DNA of 64,000 bases from Prorocentrum cordatum (Eukaryota; Sar; Dinophyceae; Prorocentrales; Prorocentraceae). Below, piece by piece: positions 33,201 to 41,148 of this stretch; position 1 is the first letter of the stretch; every line of letters begins with the position of its first letter. Position numbers and translations under genes: made by a program. A model generated the notes under the pieces. The model did not search any database. It was not told the origin of the DNA and worked only from the letters and a program-made list of their open reading frames with translations. The DNA is taken from assembly GCA_963575745.1 (NCBI GenBank), contig CAUYUJ010020706.1:28501-92500 (forward strand), given 5' to 3'.

Positions 33201-36200
33201 ACCCAGGCCGCCACGACAGCACCGCCAGCAACCAGTCCGCAGTGGCACCCCCTGCGGCTCCAGCCCAGGGGGCTGCGCCAAGCCGTGGCAGGACAGGGCG
33301 CCCCGAAGGATGGCGCGAGGCGAACGTGCGTGCCTGGCAACCGCGCCAACACACGCCCCCGCCAAACGTGGCCGCAGCGCTGCGCCCTGCCCAGGCAAAA
33401 CCTGCCCCCCCTGAGCGCGAGCGGCAGCCGCTCGTCCCGCTCGTCCTCACGCACATCCAGGTGCACCACAGCGCCTCCCCGCGGCACAGCGAGGGTAGTG
33501 CCCACCACGTCAGCCCCCGGCCCGACGCCGTCGACCCTGACCAGGCTGCAGCCTCGGCGGCGGGCGGCACAGGCGGCTCCCGCCCGCCCAGCCCATCACC
33601 CTGCGCAGCGCCGATCCGCTCCCCGAGCAGGGCGGACTCTGCGCGCGCTAACGCCCAGGTGGCCTCGCCACGTGACCGCCACACGGGCGGGCGCGTCCCG
33701 CGCAGCCGGTCCTACAGCCGCCACAGCTCGCGCAAGCCCCCTGGGAGCTCCACGAGCTCGCCGCCTCGCGAGACTCAGGCTCACGGCCAAGCCTCCGAGG
33801 TGGTGCCACGTTTCGGTGCCAGCGCCATCGAACCTGGCCAGGTCGACCTCGAGCCGACGCCGTCCACGGACCAGGAGCTGCCACCGCCCACCCGCGTTGT
33901 CGTCGCCTTCGATGAGGCGCCGACCTTCGACCCCTACAAGCACAAGTACTCCGTCAAGGGCCTCGCGGCGGGCTTCGGCGGCGGCTCACCGCTGCCCCCT
34001 CCGAGCCACGGCGGCGGCCCCGCCATCTCAGCCGCTGCCGCGGCAGCGGCGGCCCCGCGTGGAGTCAGCCCTGTCCGCAACGCGTGCCTCACGGCAGCGG
34101 GCATGGACGAGGCTCAGCGCCAGGCCACCGACCGCGCCGCTCGCCACGCCCAGCTAGTGGCTGACGCGCTGGCAGGGCGTGCGCCGCCGCAGCCACAGGG
34201 CCCACCGCCCGAGGCGAGCGCGGAGGGTGCACACGAACAAGCTGTTCCAGCTGATGCTGCTCATCACGGCACTGACGGGGCGGGCGCGCCGCCGCAGGAC
34301 GGACCAGCGGTGTCGCGTGCGCAGTATTTGCGCGCGCGCTGCGCCGCTGCCGCGCCGAGCTGCCGCCGCCGGTTTGCTTTTGCTCTTGAGCTCGGCAGGA
34401 CGGATCGAGGAGTCGCCTCCCTCTCCCCCTGCTGCCGTCTCACCTCTCCTCCCTCCGTCCCCCACGGTACAAGAGTGAGGAGGATTTTTAGAGGCAATTT
34501 TGCCGACGTTTATGAACCCCCCCCGGCGCAGCGTCGACCATGCCTTGCCTATACTTTTGGCCCGACGGCGGCTTCAGCCCCGTCCAAGCCAATCTGCCGC
34601 GACGCCATGAGCTCCTACTGTGGCCAAGCCTTCTACCTGGGTGACGGCCAGGCTGCCCTCCACCGTGCGGGGCGTGCTAACCCCAGCTCCACCGACGGAG
34701 ATGGGCCAGGTCGCTCCATCCACCTCGTCAGCCTCAACATCACGAGTCTCCCAGCGAACTGGCCAACCATCACCGCTCTAGGTGTCGACCACAACGCCGC
34801 AGTCATAGCTCTGCAGGAGACCCGACATGCCAAGCCTACCAGGCAAGCCATCGCTACCAACGCCGCCAATCCACACCACGGAGGATACCAGGCCAGTCTG
34901 GGACCTGACCTGGATCTGGCGCGAGCTCAGCGCAAAGCTGCCCACGGTGGCACGGACCACACGGTCGAGGGCAACACCGGCGCCTCGGGTGGGGTCGCCA
35001 TCCTCTCTAAGGACGCCATCGTCGACTCCACCGTCGACGACACTGCGACCTGTATCGCCACCCTCAAGGCCAAGAAACGATGGCACGAGGCCTTCCTCCC
35101 GCTCTGCACCCAGCACCGCCGCAGGCGACGACGAAACAACCACGGTCCCGCTGGGATCTACATTGCGAGCCTCTACGGGGTCGCTGGAGGGGACAGCACC
35201 GATTTGTTTCGGCTTGCTGATTGCGCCGCCGCGAGGGTCGGCTCAGCCCCGTATTTCATTTGCATGGACGCCAACACGAACATCGACGACAATCCACATC
35301 TGCTGCACATGATGCAGCACGGATGGTTTAACGTCGCTGAAGGCACACCAGACCACACCATGCACACATATGGCAATATCCCTGACTGGGACCGCGTCAC
35401 CAAGTGCCCCCGCACTTCGCGCATCGATTATATCATCGCCAACCAAGCTGCGCGATCCCTTGTCACCGACTTCTGCTATCTGCGTGACTTGCCAGCGAAG
35501 TCCCATGTTGGCCTGCAGGTCACACTCGACCTTAGCCGCCTCGATCACACGGCCCCACGCCTTCTGGCCCCCACGCCTTACCCTTCAAACGACGGAGCTC
35601 ATGACGACCATGAACTTCAGGCATTAGGGACCCTCATCGCAGGACGATACCACGACCGCATGGAGCAGGCTGACACACGCGACGATGTGGAACGCATGTT
35701 CGCCCTGGCAAACGAGGCCAGCCATGAGTACCATCTCACCCGGCTGCGGGACCTGCCGCCCCCACCGCCAGACCACCCAAAAAAGAAGGCCCCTACCATG
35801 CACGGGCTCACACCCACGTTCGAGGAGCGACCCGCCGTCCCCCGCGCCTTTCCCACCTACGGAGCTTCCACGATTCACATGAACCGCCTTCGCAAGCTCC
35901 ATCGGCAACTTTGCGAGCTTCGCTTCATCGAACAGCACCATCATATGGACTGCCGTGCTATCCCGCCGTACCTGGCGCAACGCATCGACTGCACGTGGAC
36001 CGCGGCTCGCCTTCTCTGCCACAAACTGCGCCCCACGGCCCTCTTGGCCTTTCCTGACGCCTGGACCCCCGACGTGCCAGCACCACGCGGAGAGCACCTA
36101 GATCGTCTGATCCAAAACCTAGACTCGGAGCTGGCGCGACGTGCAAACCGAGCCAAAGCTGAACGCATCAAGATCTGGGCTGAGGGTGTCCGCGAGCCAA

Positions 36201-36736
36201 GCGGGCGAAAGGCGGCCATATACGCACGGGCTGCCGACTGCTCGCCCACGGCGTATCTCCGCACGCCTACCACTCCCGACGATGCACAGCTCCACTGCGA
36301 CACCACCGCCTTCAACCCTGACCAAGCTAGCACGGACGATAGTGACGCCGACACCGACGCCGGCGGCTTCAGCCCCAGCGACGGTAGTTCGCTCGACACG
36401 GACAACGACGACGGCCACACTCGTGGCCCACCACCTGCCCAGGTTCCCGACGCCCTCCCCGCCAACGCTATTGTTGCCAACACCAAAGACATGCTTAAGC
36501 TCATGGCTGACACCTGGGAGCCCATCTTGGGCAGGTACCGCGCTCGCGCGGGTCATGATGCCGAAGCTATGCCGACGTGGACGGACTTCTACGACGAATA
36601 CCGCCAAGAGCTGCCTACGCCATCACCAGCAGCCCCCTTCCACCTCACCGACGACCAACTCATCCACTTCATTCGCACCCGTTCACCGCGCCGCGCGGGG
36701 GGACTCGACGGCTGGACAACTAAGGAGGCTAAATAA
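27227..36736 (+). CDS. ORF2, giant polyprotein: secretory-like N-terminus, ART-like and Cys-rich segments, AP endonuclease
   Basis: A frame of about 3,170 codons. I chose ATG 27,227 because it gives MWRLACGLALPSLAGAHPSS, a signal-peptide-like start; ATGs at 27,137 and 27,143 are alternatives. Order: Ser/Thr-rich region; hydrophobic segment LICLFVATYAIVVAM (about 29,080-29,125); second hydrophobic segment GGVVCGLLLVGAKLLA (about 29,400-29,450); ART-like segment with VFWHGTRGDL (30,364-30,393) and GRTYVSVHPSLAAWYA (30,475-30,525); Cys-rich segment CLQCRFQCCQYC to CCLSSRCPH (about 31,838-32,063); Gln- then Pro-rich linker (32,870-34,300). It ends with an endonuclease/exonuclease/phosphatase domain: SLNITS, LQETR (34,811-34,825), SLYGV, FICMDANTN (about 35,258-35,284), RIDYI (35,419-35,433) and SHVG. 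The RT start GLDGW (about 36,701-36,717) is followed at once by a stop. Confidence 0.75.
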   Translation: MWRLACGLALPSLAGAHPSSGGAPQHGGEAFLRHAERGTLFYLYDDSIYKYDHSAILDPIVNSTAAAGPCGTGPLGAPASAWPEQHQGPRPTRCPPGTSTATTTSTTSISMSPTSTPSSTTTHASQSTTDVAAAEMTPASSGHASHRMQVQLRGLPSLNMTLAVDCRTAYPRWYPVLSLSSTVVQHILDRAAGKAQARSGGFSPAVVPRFSPTSPTTPLCARGEPEEDPAFWHLMNIRARLIPCAAAWAPGEDHQDVYWAWLEDCVPHVLATLHLPQYDHFFQEDSAEKNDALRHRTAFDMCEDIWHRAGPDRQRTNRNLTRIQGSHEYPTRYFGLLLEYQGARAQLVGPEAFAAPLPPYLSRAHALLPRGLPPPDQDALAYLADAILHHPPDLQPLVEAELAAAPMEPLNLPPPAGPLAQNATCDQPAADAEPLLLQHTAASDISNISLDSFHVADDSQNDSIHDTETQDLDGTTPPGDTAQRDRDSEPYTGRPLSHSSAPINSAQADPSAQLSDAEGATAADETSHSTALPALTSPRSGGFSPAAALAGSGRLQTSGGRTPPRTLVCRANATDSNSSAVDHWQAGIDNDPIEDASPDASGSYEAPHSAAASRRCGCLICLFVATYAIVVAMPYKDQIDGYLPTPSRDPSYRQRRRREAAAPGPSVSTTPRRTTAYDAAPALWGILKWTSAKLRDIVSGGASAVGSGLWGALKWASGKLGAIATGGVVCGLLLVGAKLLAQGAVGHVGARICARALDSPTAQWCLRCCQPIRRPRDEATHTMPRTHPDDPESQHVHSLRHPLLQEHYAAAVAAAVAEVTTATTAAIVEVTAAVSRASSVTPRSTSPSPRDGPTSGAAYGNPPTHEDATAQATDAEASETRERTLDRPWSIFRHADARGSSSDMDTQPPRRRARYASPARPQAPPGPGTPHPALRPPTRNLRSTIQRDPAVPVPPTSILTSLYQNGFALGNSGVTTEDIKDALRLYDHPRFTHDPTLQALAPWTDIMQRPPNRLTWVLEDSGGNSGETIFPYLTWDLREPTTDTPTVFWHGTRGDLAARLAFNGGHLLPGPRREAKGRTATNVGRTYVSVHPSLAAWYAVPPHPPCSLEDDTLAWGPIALWMCEATKPPRGENWHNFVKGEARGARLIYPRVLGLLIRMDWCAPTEAASRCRALPHTYGMGDCAHALHIAGFDHPDLREAAEARDQEANTWRRLDTAAAWPPPQALYSPEAARAWATQHYDTEAATRADPNQPRPRASLRKLQLDPQPLIDLVYTGLQAVPVRGQSDVRAPRPSGSSPGAASGPSHTYQPGAALGHSPDRSSTTSRADDRRTPSLISAAAALARGHARSRRSASRSSRQSGGNSTSHSSDIETWEHIETEEEPTAYHVLAFHVRDVRARVNAPGVEVWLDPGEHHDGAYLPWGATVVGHRVIDPAVAGRDGWVILHHDHGDTTTRLWAPTQVHVKADDTWRTVMIPADLGPQWIERHADDARLPAEVVRTTGQSWFADVWPLWDRPRPHPDDAVTDEQAFPPLPGRWTCLQCRFQCCQYCAARRNTQLGTSGQPTCPDCSLSGLRAPMDWSTDYSCNSWTCAYSTDNRDSDTCCLSSRCPHPPRPHSLFDVRATGMPPHILARQYGNAPAQHDLKEPPRAPSGPGGEPPQPGQAGYQGQWYLPPRPRRVLKQGLPDGTRRPPGFTGTGMPEDPSPDQPLWKEGYVLFGPHQALKEDFIFNKAVRRPYSLAITNMHRDRVTVRTVCESIAERIHTTRTRWRDVVLYWDAEGGPGPQALDYDMRLCDAMVSRATTEAELNHDRSNRGSFCLYGPAHQRAVNITVLPEPQNIDYVEHVRRYSPVGETYPDHAFEHVYQGWRRPDVPPILPDTRPLSRADQQRYQQHQQRTQQRDQRDAGQPSTPRNRSPARVPTGDSAGYGGGAAYHRGPIGARPAAAGASASSYGHAPHARVHPAVVGYPRALGQAPPRATSPVPGSTRAWGHYPGRHDSTASNQSAVAPPAAPAQGAAPSRGRTGRPEGWREANVRAWQPRQHTPPPNVAAALRPAQAKPAPPERERQPLVPLVLTHIQVHHSASPRHSEGSAHHVSPRPDAVDPDQAAASAAGGTGGSRPPSPSPCAAPIRSPSRADSARANAQVASPRDRHTGGRVPRSRSYSRHSSRKPPGSSTSSPPRETQAHGQASEVVPRFGASAIEPGQVDLEPTPSTDQELPPPTRVVVAFDEAPTFDPYKHKYSVKGLAAGFGGGSPLPPPSHGGGPAISAAAAAAAAPRGVSPVRNACLTAAGMDEAQRQATDRAARHAQLVADALAGRAPPQPQGPPPEASAEGAHEQAVPADAAHHGTDGAGAPPQDGPAVSRAQYLRARCAAAAPSCRRRFAFALELGRTDRGVASLSPCCRLTSPPSVPHGTRVRRIFRGNFADVYEPPPAQRRPCLAYTFGPTAASAPSKPICRDAMSSYCGQAFYLGDGQAALHRAGRANPSSTDGDGPGRSIHLVSLNITSLPANWPTITALGVDHNAAVIALQETRHAKPTRQAIATNAANPHHGGYQASLGPDLDLARAQRKAAHGGTDHTVEGNTGASGGVAILSKDAIVDSTVDDTATCIATLKAKKRWHEAFLPLCTQHRRRRRRNNHGPAGIYIASLYGVAGGDSTDLFRLADCAAARVGSAPYFICMDANTNIDDNPHLLHMMQHGWFNVAEGTPDHTMHTYGNIPDWDRVTKCPRTSRIDYIIANQAARSLVTDFCYLRDLPAKSHVGLQVTLDLSRLDHTAPRLLAPTPYPSNDGAHDDHELQALGTLIAGRYHDRMEQADTRDDVERMFALANEASHEYHLTRLRDLPPPPPDHPKKKAPTMHGLTPTFEERPAVPRAFPTYGASTIHMNRLRKLHRQLCELRFIEQHHHMDCRAIPPYLAQRIDCTWTAARLLCHKLRPTALLAFPDAWTPDVPAPRGEHLDRLIQNLDSELARRANRAKAERIKIWAEGVREPSGRKAAIYARAADCSPTAYLRTPTTPDDAQLHCDTTAFNPDQASTDDSDADTDAGGFSPSDGSSLDTDNDDGHTRGPPPAQVPDALPANAIVANTKDMLKLMADTWEPILGRYRARAGHDAEAMPTWTDFYDEYRQELPTPSPAAPFHLTDDQLIHFIRTRSPRRAGGLDGWTTKEAK

Positions 36737-36737
36737 A
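36730..36737 (+). other. 4-base TAAA duplication that breaks the RT frame
   Basis: The sequence GCTAAATAAAGAG contains TAAA twice in tandem. The duplication creates an in-frame TAA stop and shifts the frame between the GLDGW block and ELPDDIL. Protein similarity to RT is continuous on both sides. Replication slippage is the simplest cause. Confidence 0.7.
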
Positions 36738-39700
36738 GAGTTACCCGACGACATCCTTCGCCTCTTCGCCAGCGTCTTACGTGCTATGCAACGCACTGGC
36801 ACCATCCCCGAACCCCTCCTGCACGTGCCAAACCCGTGCCTCCGAAAAGGCCGGGGGGAACTCCCGACGGACCAACGACTTCTCTCGGTTCTTTCCGTGT
36901 GGATGTATGCGTGGGAAGCGCCGGCCTACCGTAGCCTCACGACCTGGCGGCAAGGATGGACCCATGCCACGAGCTTCGGCGCTGTTCCCAAAGCCACCAT
37001 TGGGGATGTCAGCACCTCTCTCGCCCTGCGCATCGAACACGCCAGGACTTTACTCCTCCCCTTAGCTGGAGCTGCCCTTGACCGACAGAAGTGCTTCGAC
37101 TACCTCATCACGGACATCTGTCTAAACCTTGCGCTGCACGCGGGGTGTCCACAAGACATCGTTACTGTCCGCCGAAATTTCTACAGACACCACAAACGCT
37201 ACATCCGCATGAACGGAGCGTACTCCAGGGGCCTGGCCAGGACAAACGGTCACCTCCAGGGCAGCTCGTGGTCCCTGGATGACATCAAGCTGCTCATGTG
37301 CGTGTGGACAAAGAGGCAGCACCGATACGTTCCGCGATCACTCAGCACTACCTCCGTTGACGACAGCAACTCCACTACCCACACCGCTTCTGAGCTGCAG
37401 AAATCTCTCGACGAAACCGCCAAGTTTGATCGATTCTCAGGCCAACGCATTCACCCTGGTAAAGTGGCAGGGTGGGCGCTCACCGACGAGCTTCACGCCG
37501 CCGTTACCCAGCTCACACTGGCGGATCGCCCCCTACGTGTGGTCGATTCCTTCAAGCTCGTCGGAAGTTACATCAACGCAGAGGCAGCGCCGGCTCCAGC
37601 CGCGCTTAACCTCACGGCCACCGCAGACGCCCGTGTACGGAGGGCGACTATCCGCCTGCCGCGCATTGGCAAGCTCCCGTCGCCGATGCTTATCAAGGCG
37701 CGGCACGCCCGATCCCTGGCTGCCAGCGTCTGCACCACGGGCACCGACATTCAAGCACCATCAGGCCCAGCCAAGACTGCCTACAACCACGCCCTCAAGG
37801 CGGCTATCCGCCCCAAGGGGAACAAGTGGGTCGAGTTCTGGACTCTCATGGCCGTGTGCGTGCCGGGACACGCCCTTGAGATCGACGCCATCACGCAGCG
37901 TGAAGCATTCCTGTGCCTGCGGCGACAGGTTAACCGCGACGTTACACTCTGCGGGCTCGCCAGAGACCTCCAACACCACGTCCAGACCCTGTTTGGTGGA
38001 GGACCCGTCGGACGACTCGTCCAGTCGCTCCAGCAGCTCCGATGGACCTGGCCCACATTTGGCATCATGTACGACGACTGGGGCTGCCCGATCAGCTGGC
38101 TGAATTTACCCCAAAACGCCTTCCTGCACATGCTGCGGGCCTCACAACGCAGGGCATTTCTGCGGAGGATCAAGCCACGGCGACACGACCTTGGCTACCT
38201 CGCCTCTGTCAGACAGGGCCTTGACCTCTTCGCCAGCACGTGGCTCGCGCGAACTAAAGGAGCAGCCAAATGCACTGCCTGGCAGCTGGCGCTCCTCCTG
38301 AACTACCTGTCGGGCGGGGACCACACCCAACAGCGACGATCCCGATCAAACACGTCGGCAGACCCCAGCCCCATGTGCCGCTACTGTGACGAGGAAGAGG
38401 AAACTCAGGAGCACACTGTCCGCGACTGTAAGTGCTGGGCCCGAGAAAGACTCCCTCTCACCACCCTCATCAGTGACGACCAGTGGGCCCGTCTTCCGCC
38501 GCACACAAGACACTGCGGGCTCTTCGACGAAGACCCAGCCCTCCTCGACCTGCAGGCCGACCTCGCGAGGGACCCGCTGCCACAGCCCATTCCGCGGCCC
38601 TCCCCTGATGGTGATCCTGCGGCTTCAGCCCAGGACACCTACACCACCTACCTTGACTACGACACTGGTTGGACATGGGTCTATGCTGCCACGGACGGTG
38701 CGTGCACCAACCAAGCCATCCCATTGCTAGCACGAGCGGGTTACGGCGTCTACTACGGCATCGATCACCGCATGAACTACAGTGCACGCGTTCACGGCCT
38801 AACGCAGAACGCCCAGGTTGCGGAGACCCTCGCCATTGTCCACCTTACGGCATGTGCCGAACGGCCCGTGCACGTTTTCGTGGACAACCAGGCGGTGGTC
38901 GATGGGTTCCAAAGCATCATCGACGGACATCCAGCGCCGCAGGGCACGCACGCGGAGCTCTGGGAAAAGATCCACCGATGTGTTATGGCCAAGCCCAACA
39001 TGTTTCGCGTCGAAAAAATCGCCAGCCACCTGGGAGACCTGGGCATCGACCTTGGGCTCATCGGGCCCATCGCGGAGGAGTTCAACCGTCAGGCCGACGC
39101 CCTTGCCACAGCGGCGGCACGCACGCACAACCTCCCCGACGACATTGTTGAAGCTGCCAAAACACGACATCGCCAAGCGACCGTGCTTCATGGGGTCGCT
39201 GTCGCTATCTACGAGCGCAGACACCGTACTCTGCCGCTCCCACACCGCAGGGCTGGGTTTACAGCAGCGGAACTCAGCAAAATGGAACCGAACCCCCTGC
39301 TGTCGGACCAGGCACCACCCGCGGCTGGACCATACATCCCGCAGAACCCGGATGAGCTCTGGGCCGAGGCCCAACGGGCGATGCACGACGAACAGGAGGA
39401 CGACCCGTTCGGCTTCGGCGGGGGATTAGACTTCCTGGACGACGGGCCAGCCAGCGCCAACCCTGCCCCGTCGGGCAGCCTCTCGACGCCCACCTCGACT
39501 CCGCCACCGAGAGTGACATCGCACCCACATGATGACGTCGCTCACCGTCAAGACGCCGACGAGGACCTTTATGATCCCCTCGGATTGAGTGGCAGCATAG
39601 ACGACGCCCCGCCGACACCCCACGCTGCCGACGATGCCGCTTCATCGAGACGCCACCCGACCACGCGGCCGACCTCCGAGCCCTCGCACGGCATCATGAT

Positions 39701-40277
39701 TGGCCCCCCCGTGCCACCCACCCCGTCCCCCCACCAGCCCCAGCCCGCGGGGGCGGCTCCAGCCCCCCCGCAGGGCACTGAGCCAGTCAGGCCGTCGCAC
39801 CCCGTCCACGCTTTTACTGTTACTGGGTGCGAGGCTGCGGCTCCTCCGCCCTCACGGGGTGTGGCCCTAGCGGCTTCAGCCCTGGGGCCGCGCGTTACCC
39901 TCCAGTCGCCTCGCAAGGGCGACGGCCGCCAGCACGCGGATCGCCGCACCGCGCTGGTCCACCACCTGGCCAGGCGCACCGATGGCCTCGTCCCCGCCAC
40001 GAGGCCCGCGGCCACAGACATAGAGCAGCCGCCCCTCACCGACCGCGAAGCCGAGCTGTCCCAGTCTATGGCCGCTCTTCAGCAGAGGTGTGCTGCTCTC
40101 GCCGCCGACCTTGCCGCTGCTCAAGCCCGTCAAGGCCCTCTGCTCCAGCGCCTCCACCGAGCCCGGCGTGCCTTCGCCGAGCTGCTTACACCCTCGCCCG
40201 ATGGTGCTGCGCCACCACTCACCCTCCATGCTATGCTGTCATCGCTCCGCGACGCTCCGCCTGGAGCCCCGCGCTAA
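36738..40277 (+). CDS. ORF2 continuation: reverse transcriptase, CCHC, RNase H, coiled coil
   Basis: This carries on the RT one base-frame away from the upstream ORF. It begins ELPDDILRLFASVLRAMQ, the normal follow-on of the GLDGW block. Motif A is LDRQKCFD (37,077-37,100), motif B NGHLQGSS (about 37,243-37,266) and motif C SVDDSN (37,353-37,370; Ser replaces the usual Tyr before VDD). A CCHC motif CRYCDEEEETQEHTVRDC lies at about 38,377-38,430. RNase H has its four acidic residues in ATDGAC (about 38,690), AETLAI (38,818-38,835), VDNQAVVDG (about 38,880) and RQADALA (about 39,089). After it come about 390 residues of Pro-rich linker and a coiled coil (REAELSQSMAALQQRCAALA), an unusual tail for a LINE. 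Confidence 0.75.
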   Translation, partial: ELPDDILRLFASVLRAMQRTGTIPEPLLHVPNPCLRKGRGELPTDQRLLSVLSVWMYAWEAPAYRSLTTWRQGWTHATSFGAVPKATIGDVSTSLALRIEHARTLLLPLAGAALDRQKCFDYLITDICLNLALHAGCPQDIVTVRRNFYRHHKRYIRMNGAYSRGLARTNGHLQGSSWSLDDIKLLMCVWTKRQHRYVPRSLSTTSVDDSNSTTHTASELQKSLDETAKFDRFSGQRIHPGKVAGWALTDELHAAVTQLTLADRPLRVVDSFKLVGSYINAEAAPAPAALNLTATADARVRRATIRLPRIGKLPSPMLIKARHARSLAASVCTTGTDIQAPSGPAKTAYNHALKAAIRPKGNKWVEFWTLMAVCVPGHALEIDAITQREAFLCLRRQVNRDVTLCGLARDLQHHVQTLFGGGPVGRLVQSLQQLRWTWPTFGIMYDDWGCPISWLNLPQNAFLHMLRASQRRAFLRRIKPRRHDLGYLASVRQGLDLFASTWLARTKGAAKCTAWQLALLLNYLSGGDHTQQRRSRSNTSADPSPMCRYCDEEEETQEHTVRDCKCWARERLPLTTLISDDQWARLPPHTRHCGLFDEDPALLDLQADLARDPLPQPIPRPSPDGDPAASAQDTYTTYLDYDTGWTWVYAATDGACTNQAIPLLARAGYGVYYGIDHRMNYSARVHGLTQNAQVAETLAIVHLTACAERPVHVFVDNQAVVDGFQSIIDGHPAPQGTHAELWEKIHRCVMAKPNMFRVEKIASHLGDLGIDLGLIGPIAEEFNRQADALATAAARTHNLPDDIVEAAKTRHRQATVLHGVAVAIYERRHRTLPLPHRRAGFTAAELSKMEPNPLLSDQAPPAAGPYIPQNPDELWAEAQRAMHDEQEDDPFGFGGGLDFLDDGPASANPAPSGSLSTPTSTPPPRVTSHPHDDVAHRQDADEDLYDPLGLSGSIDDAPPTPHAADDAASSRRHPTTRPTSEPSHGIMIGPPVPPTPSPHQPQPAGAAPAPPQGTEPVRPSHPVHAFTVTGCEAAAPPPSRGVALAASALGPRVTLQSPRKGDGRQHADRRTALVHHLARRTDGLVPATRPAATDIEQPPLTDREAELSQSMAALQQRCAALAADLAAAQARQGPLLQRLHRARRAFAELLTPSPDGAAPPLTLHAMLSSLRDAPPGAPR

Positions 40278-40639
40278 TCTCCGCCTTTCTGCCTGCCCGT
40301 GTGCACGCGTGGCCCCGCGTCCACGGTGTCAGGGCGCGGGGGCGGGGGGCGCCCCGTCCCTGCGCGCCGCTTTGCGGCCAAGCGCCCAACTGGCGGTCTG
40401 CCAAGCCGCCTAGCCACGTGTCAGCACGTCGCCTTTCTTGTTGGGGCCTTCTTCGTCACGCGGTCTGACACGTGAGATCTTCACTGTCTGTCCGCCGTCT
40501 GTAGCGTCAGTCGCATTGCGCCGGGGGAGGGGGTTTGTTGCCCGCCCTCGTATCTCAAGGCTGCACCGCCGCAAATAGTGTTTGGCGGGTTGTCGCACCG
40601 CAGTGCGCCTCGCGGACGGACCCTGGTCCGCCTACTTGT

Positions 40640-40645
<6 letters not shown>
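40278..40645 (+). other. 3' untranslated segment with inverted repeat
   Basis: No gene lies between the last stop and the CT tract. CACGTGTCAG at 40,415-40,424 is the exact reverse complement of CTGACACGTG at 40,465-40,474, giving a 10-base stem with a 40-base loop. Some LINE reverse transcriptases recognise a 3' stem-loop in their RNA. A role here is inference. Confidence 0.6.
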
Positions 40646-40873
<228 letters not shown>

Positions 40874-41148
40874 CCACCTGGCAGCGCCGGCCATTTCTCT
40901 GTATTCGGTTCTCTCTTTCTCGGCCTGCTGATGAGAAGCCGTCAACATTTGCTCTGCCATATGATCTCTCTTTCCTCGTTCTCCTCTTGCGCAAGACGTC
41001 GATGTGCCACGTCGATTCCTGCTACGCTGGCATCTGCGTGCTGTATCCGTCTCTGCGCATCCCCCGCATTGACAGTTCTCTTTGTTCGACCTTTTGTGCC
41101 ATTGCCTGTCTTTCTGCTTCAGATTCTGCTAGCGTCCGCTTGGCTTCG

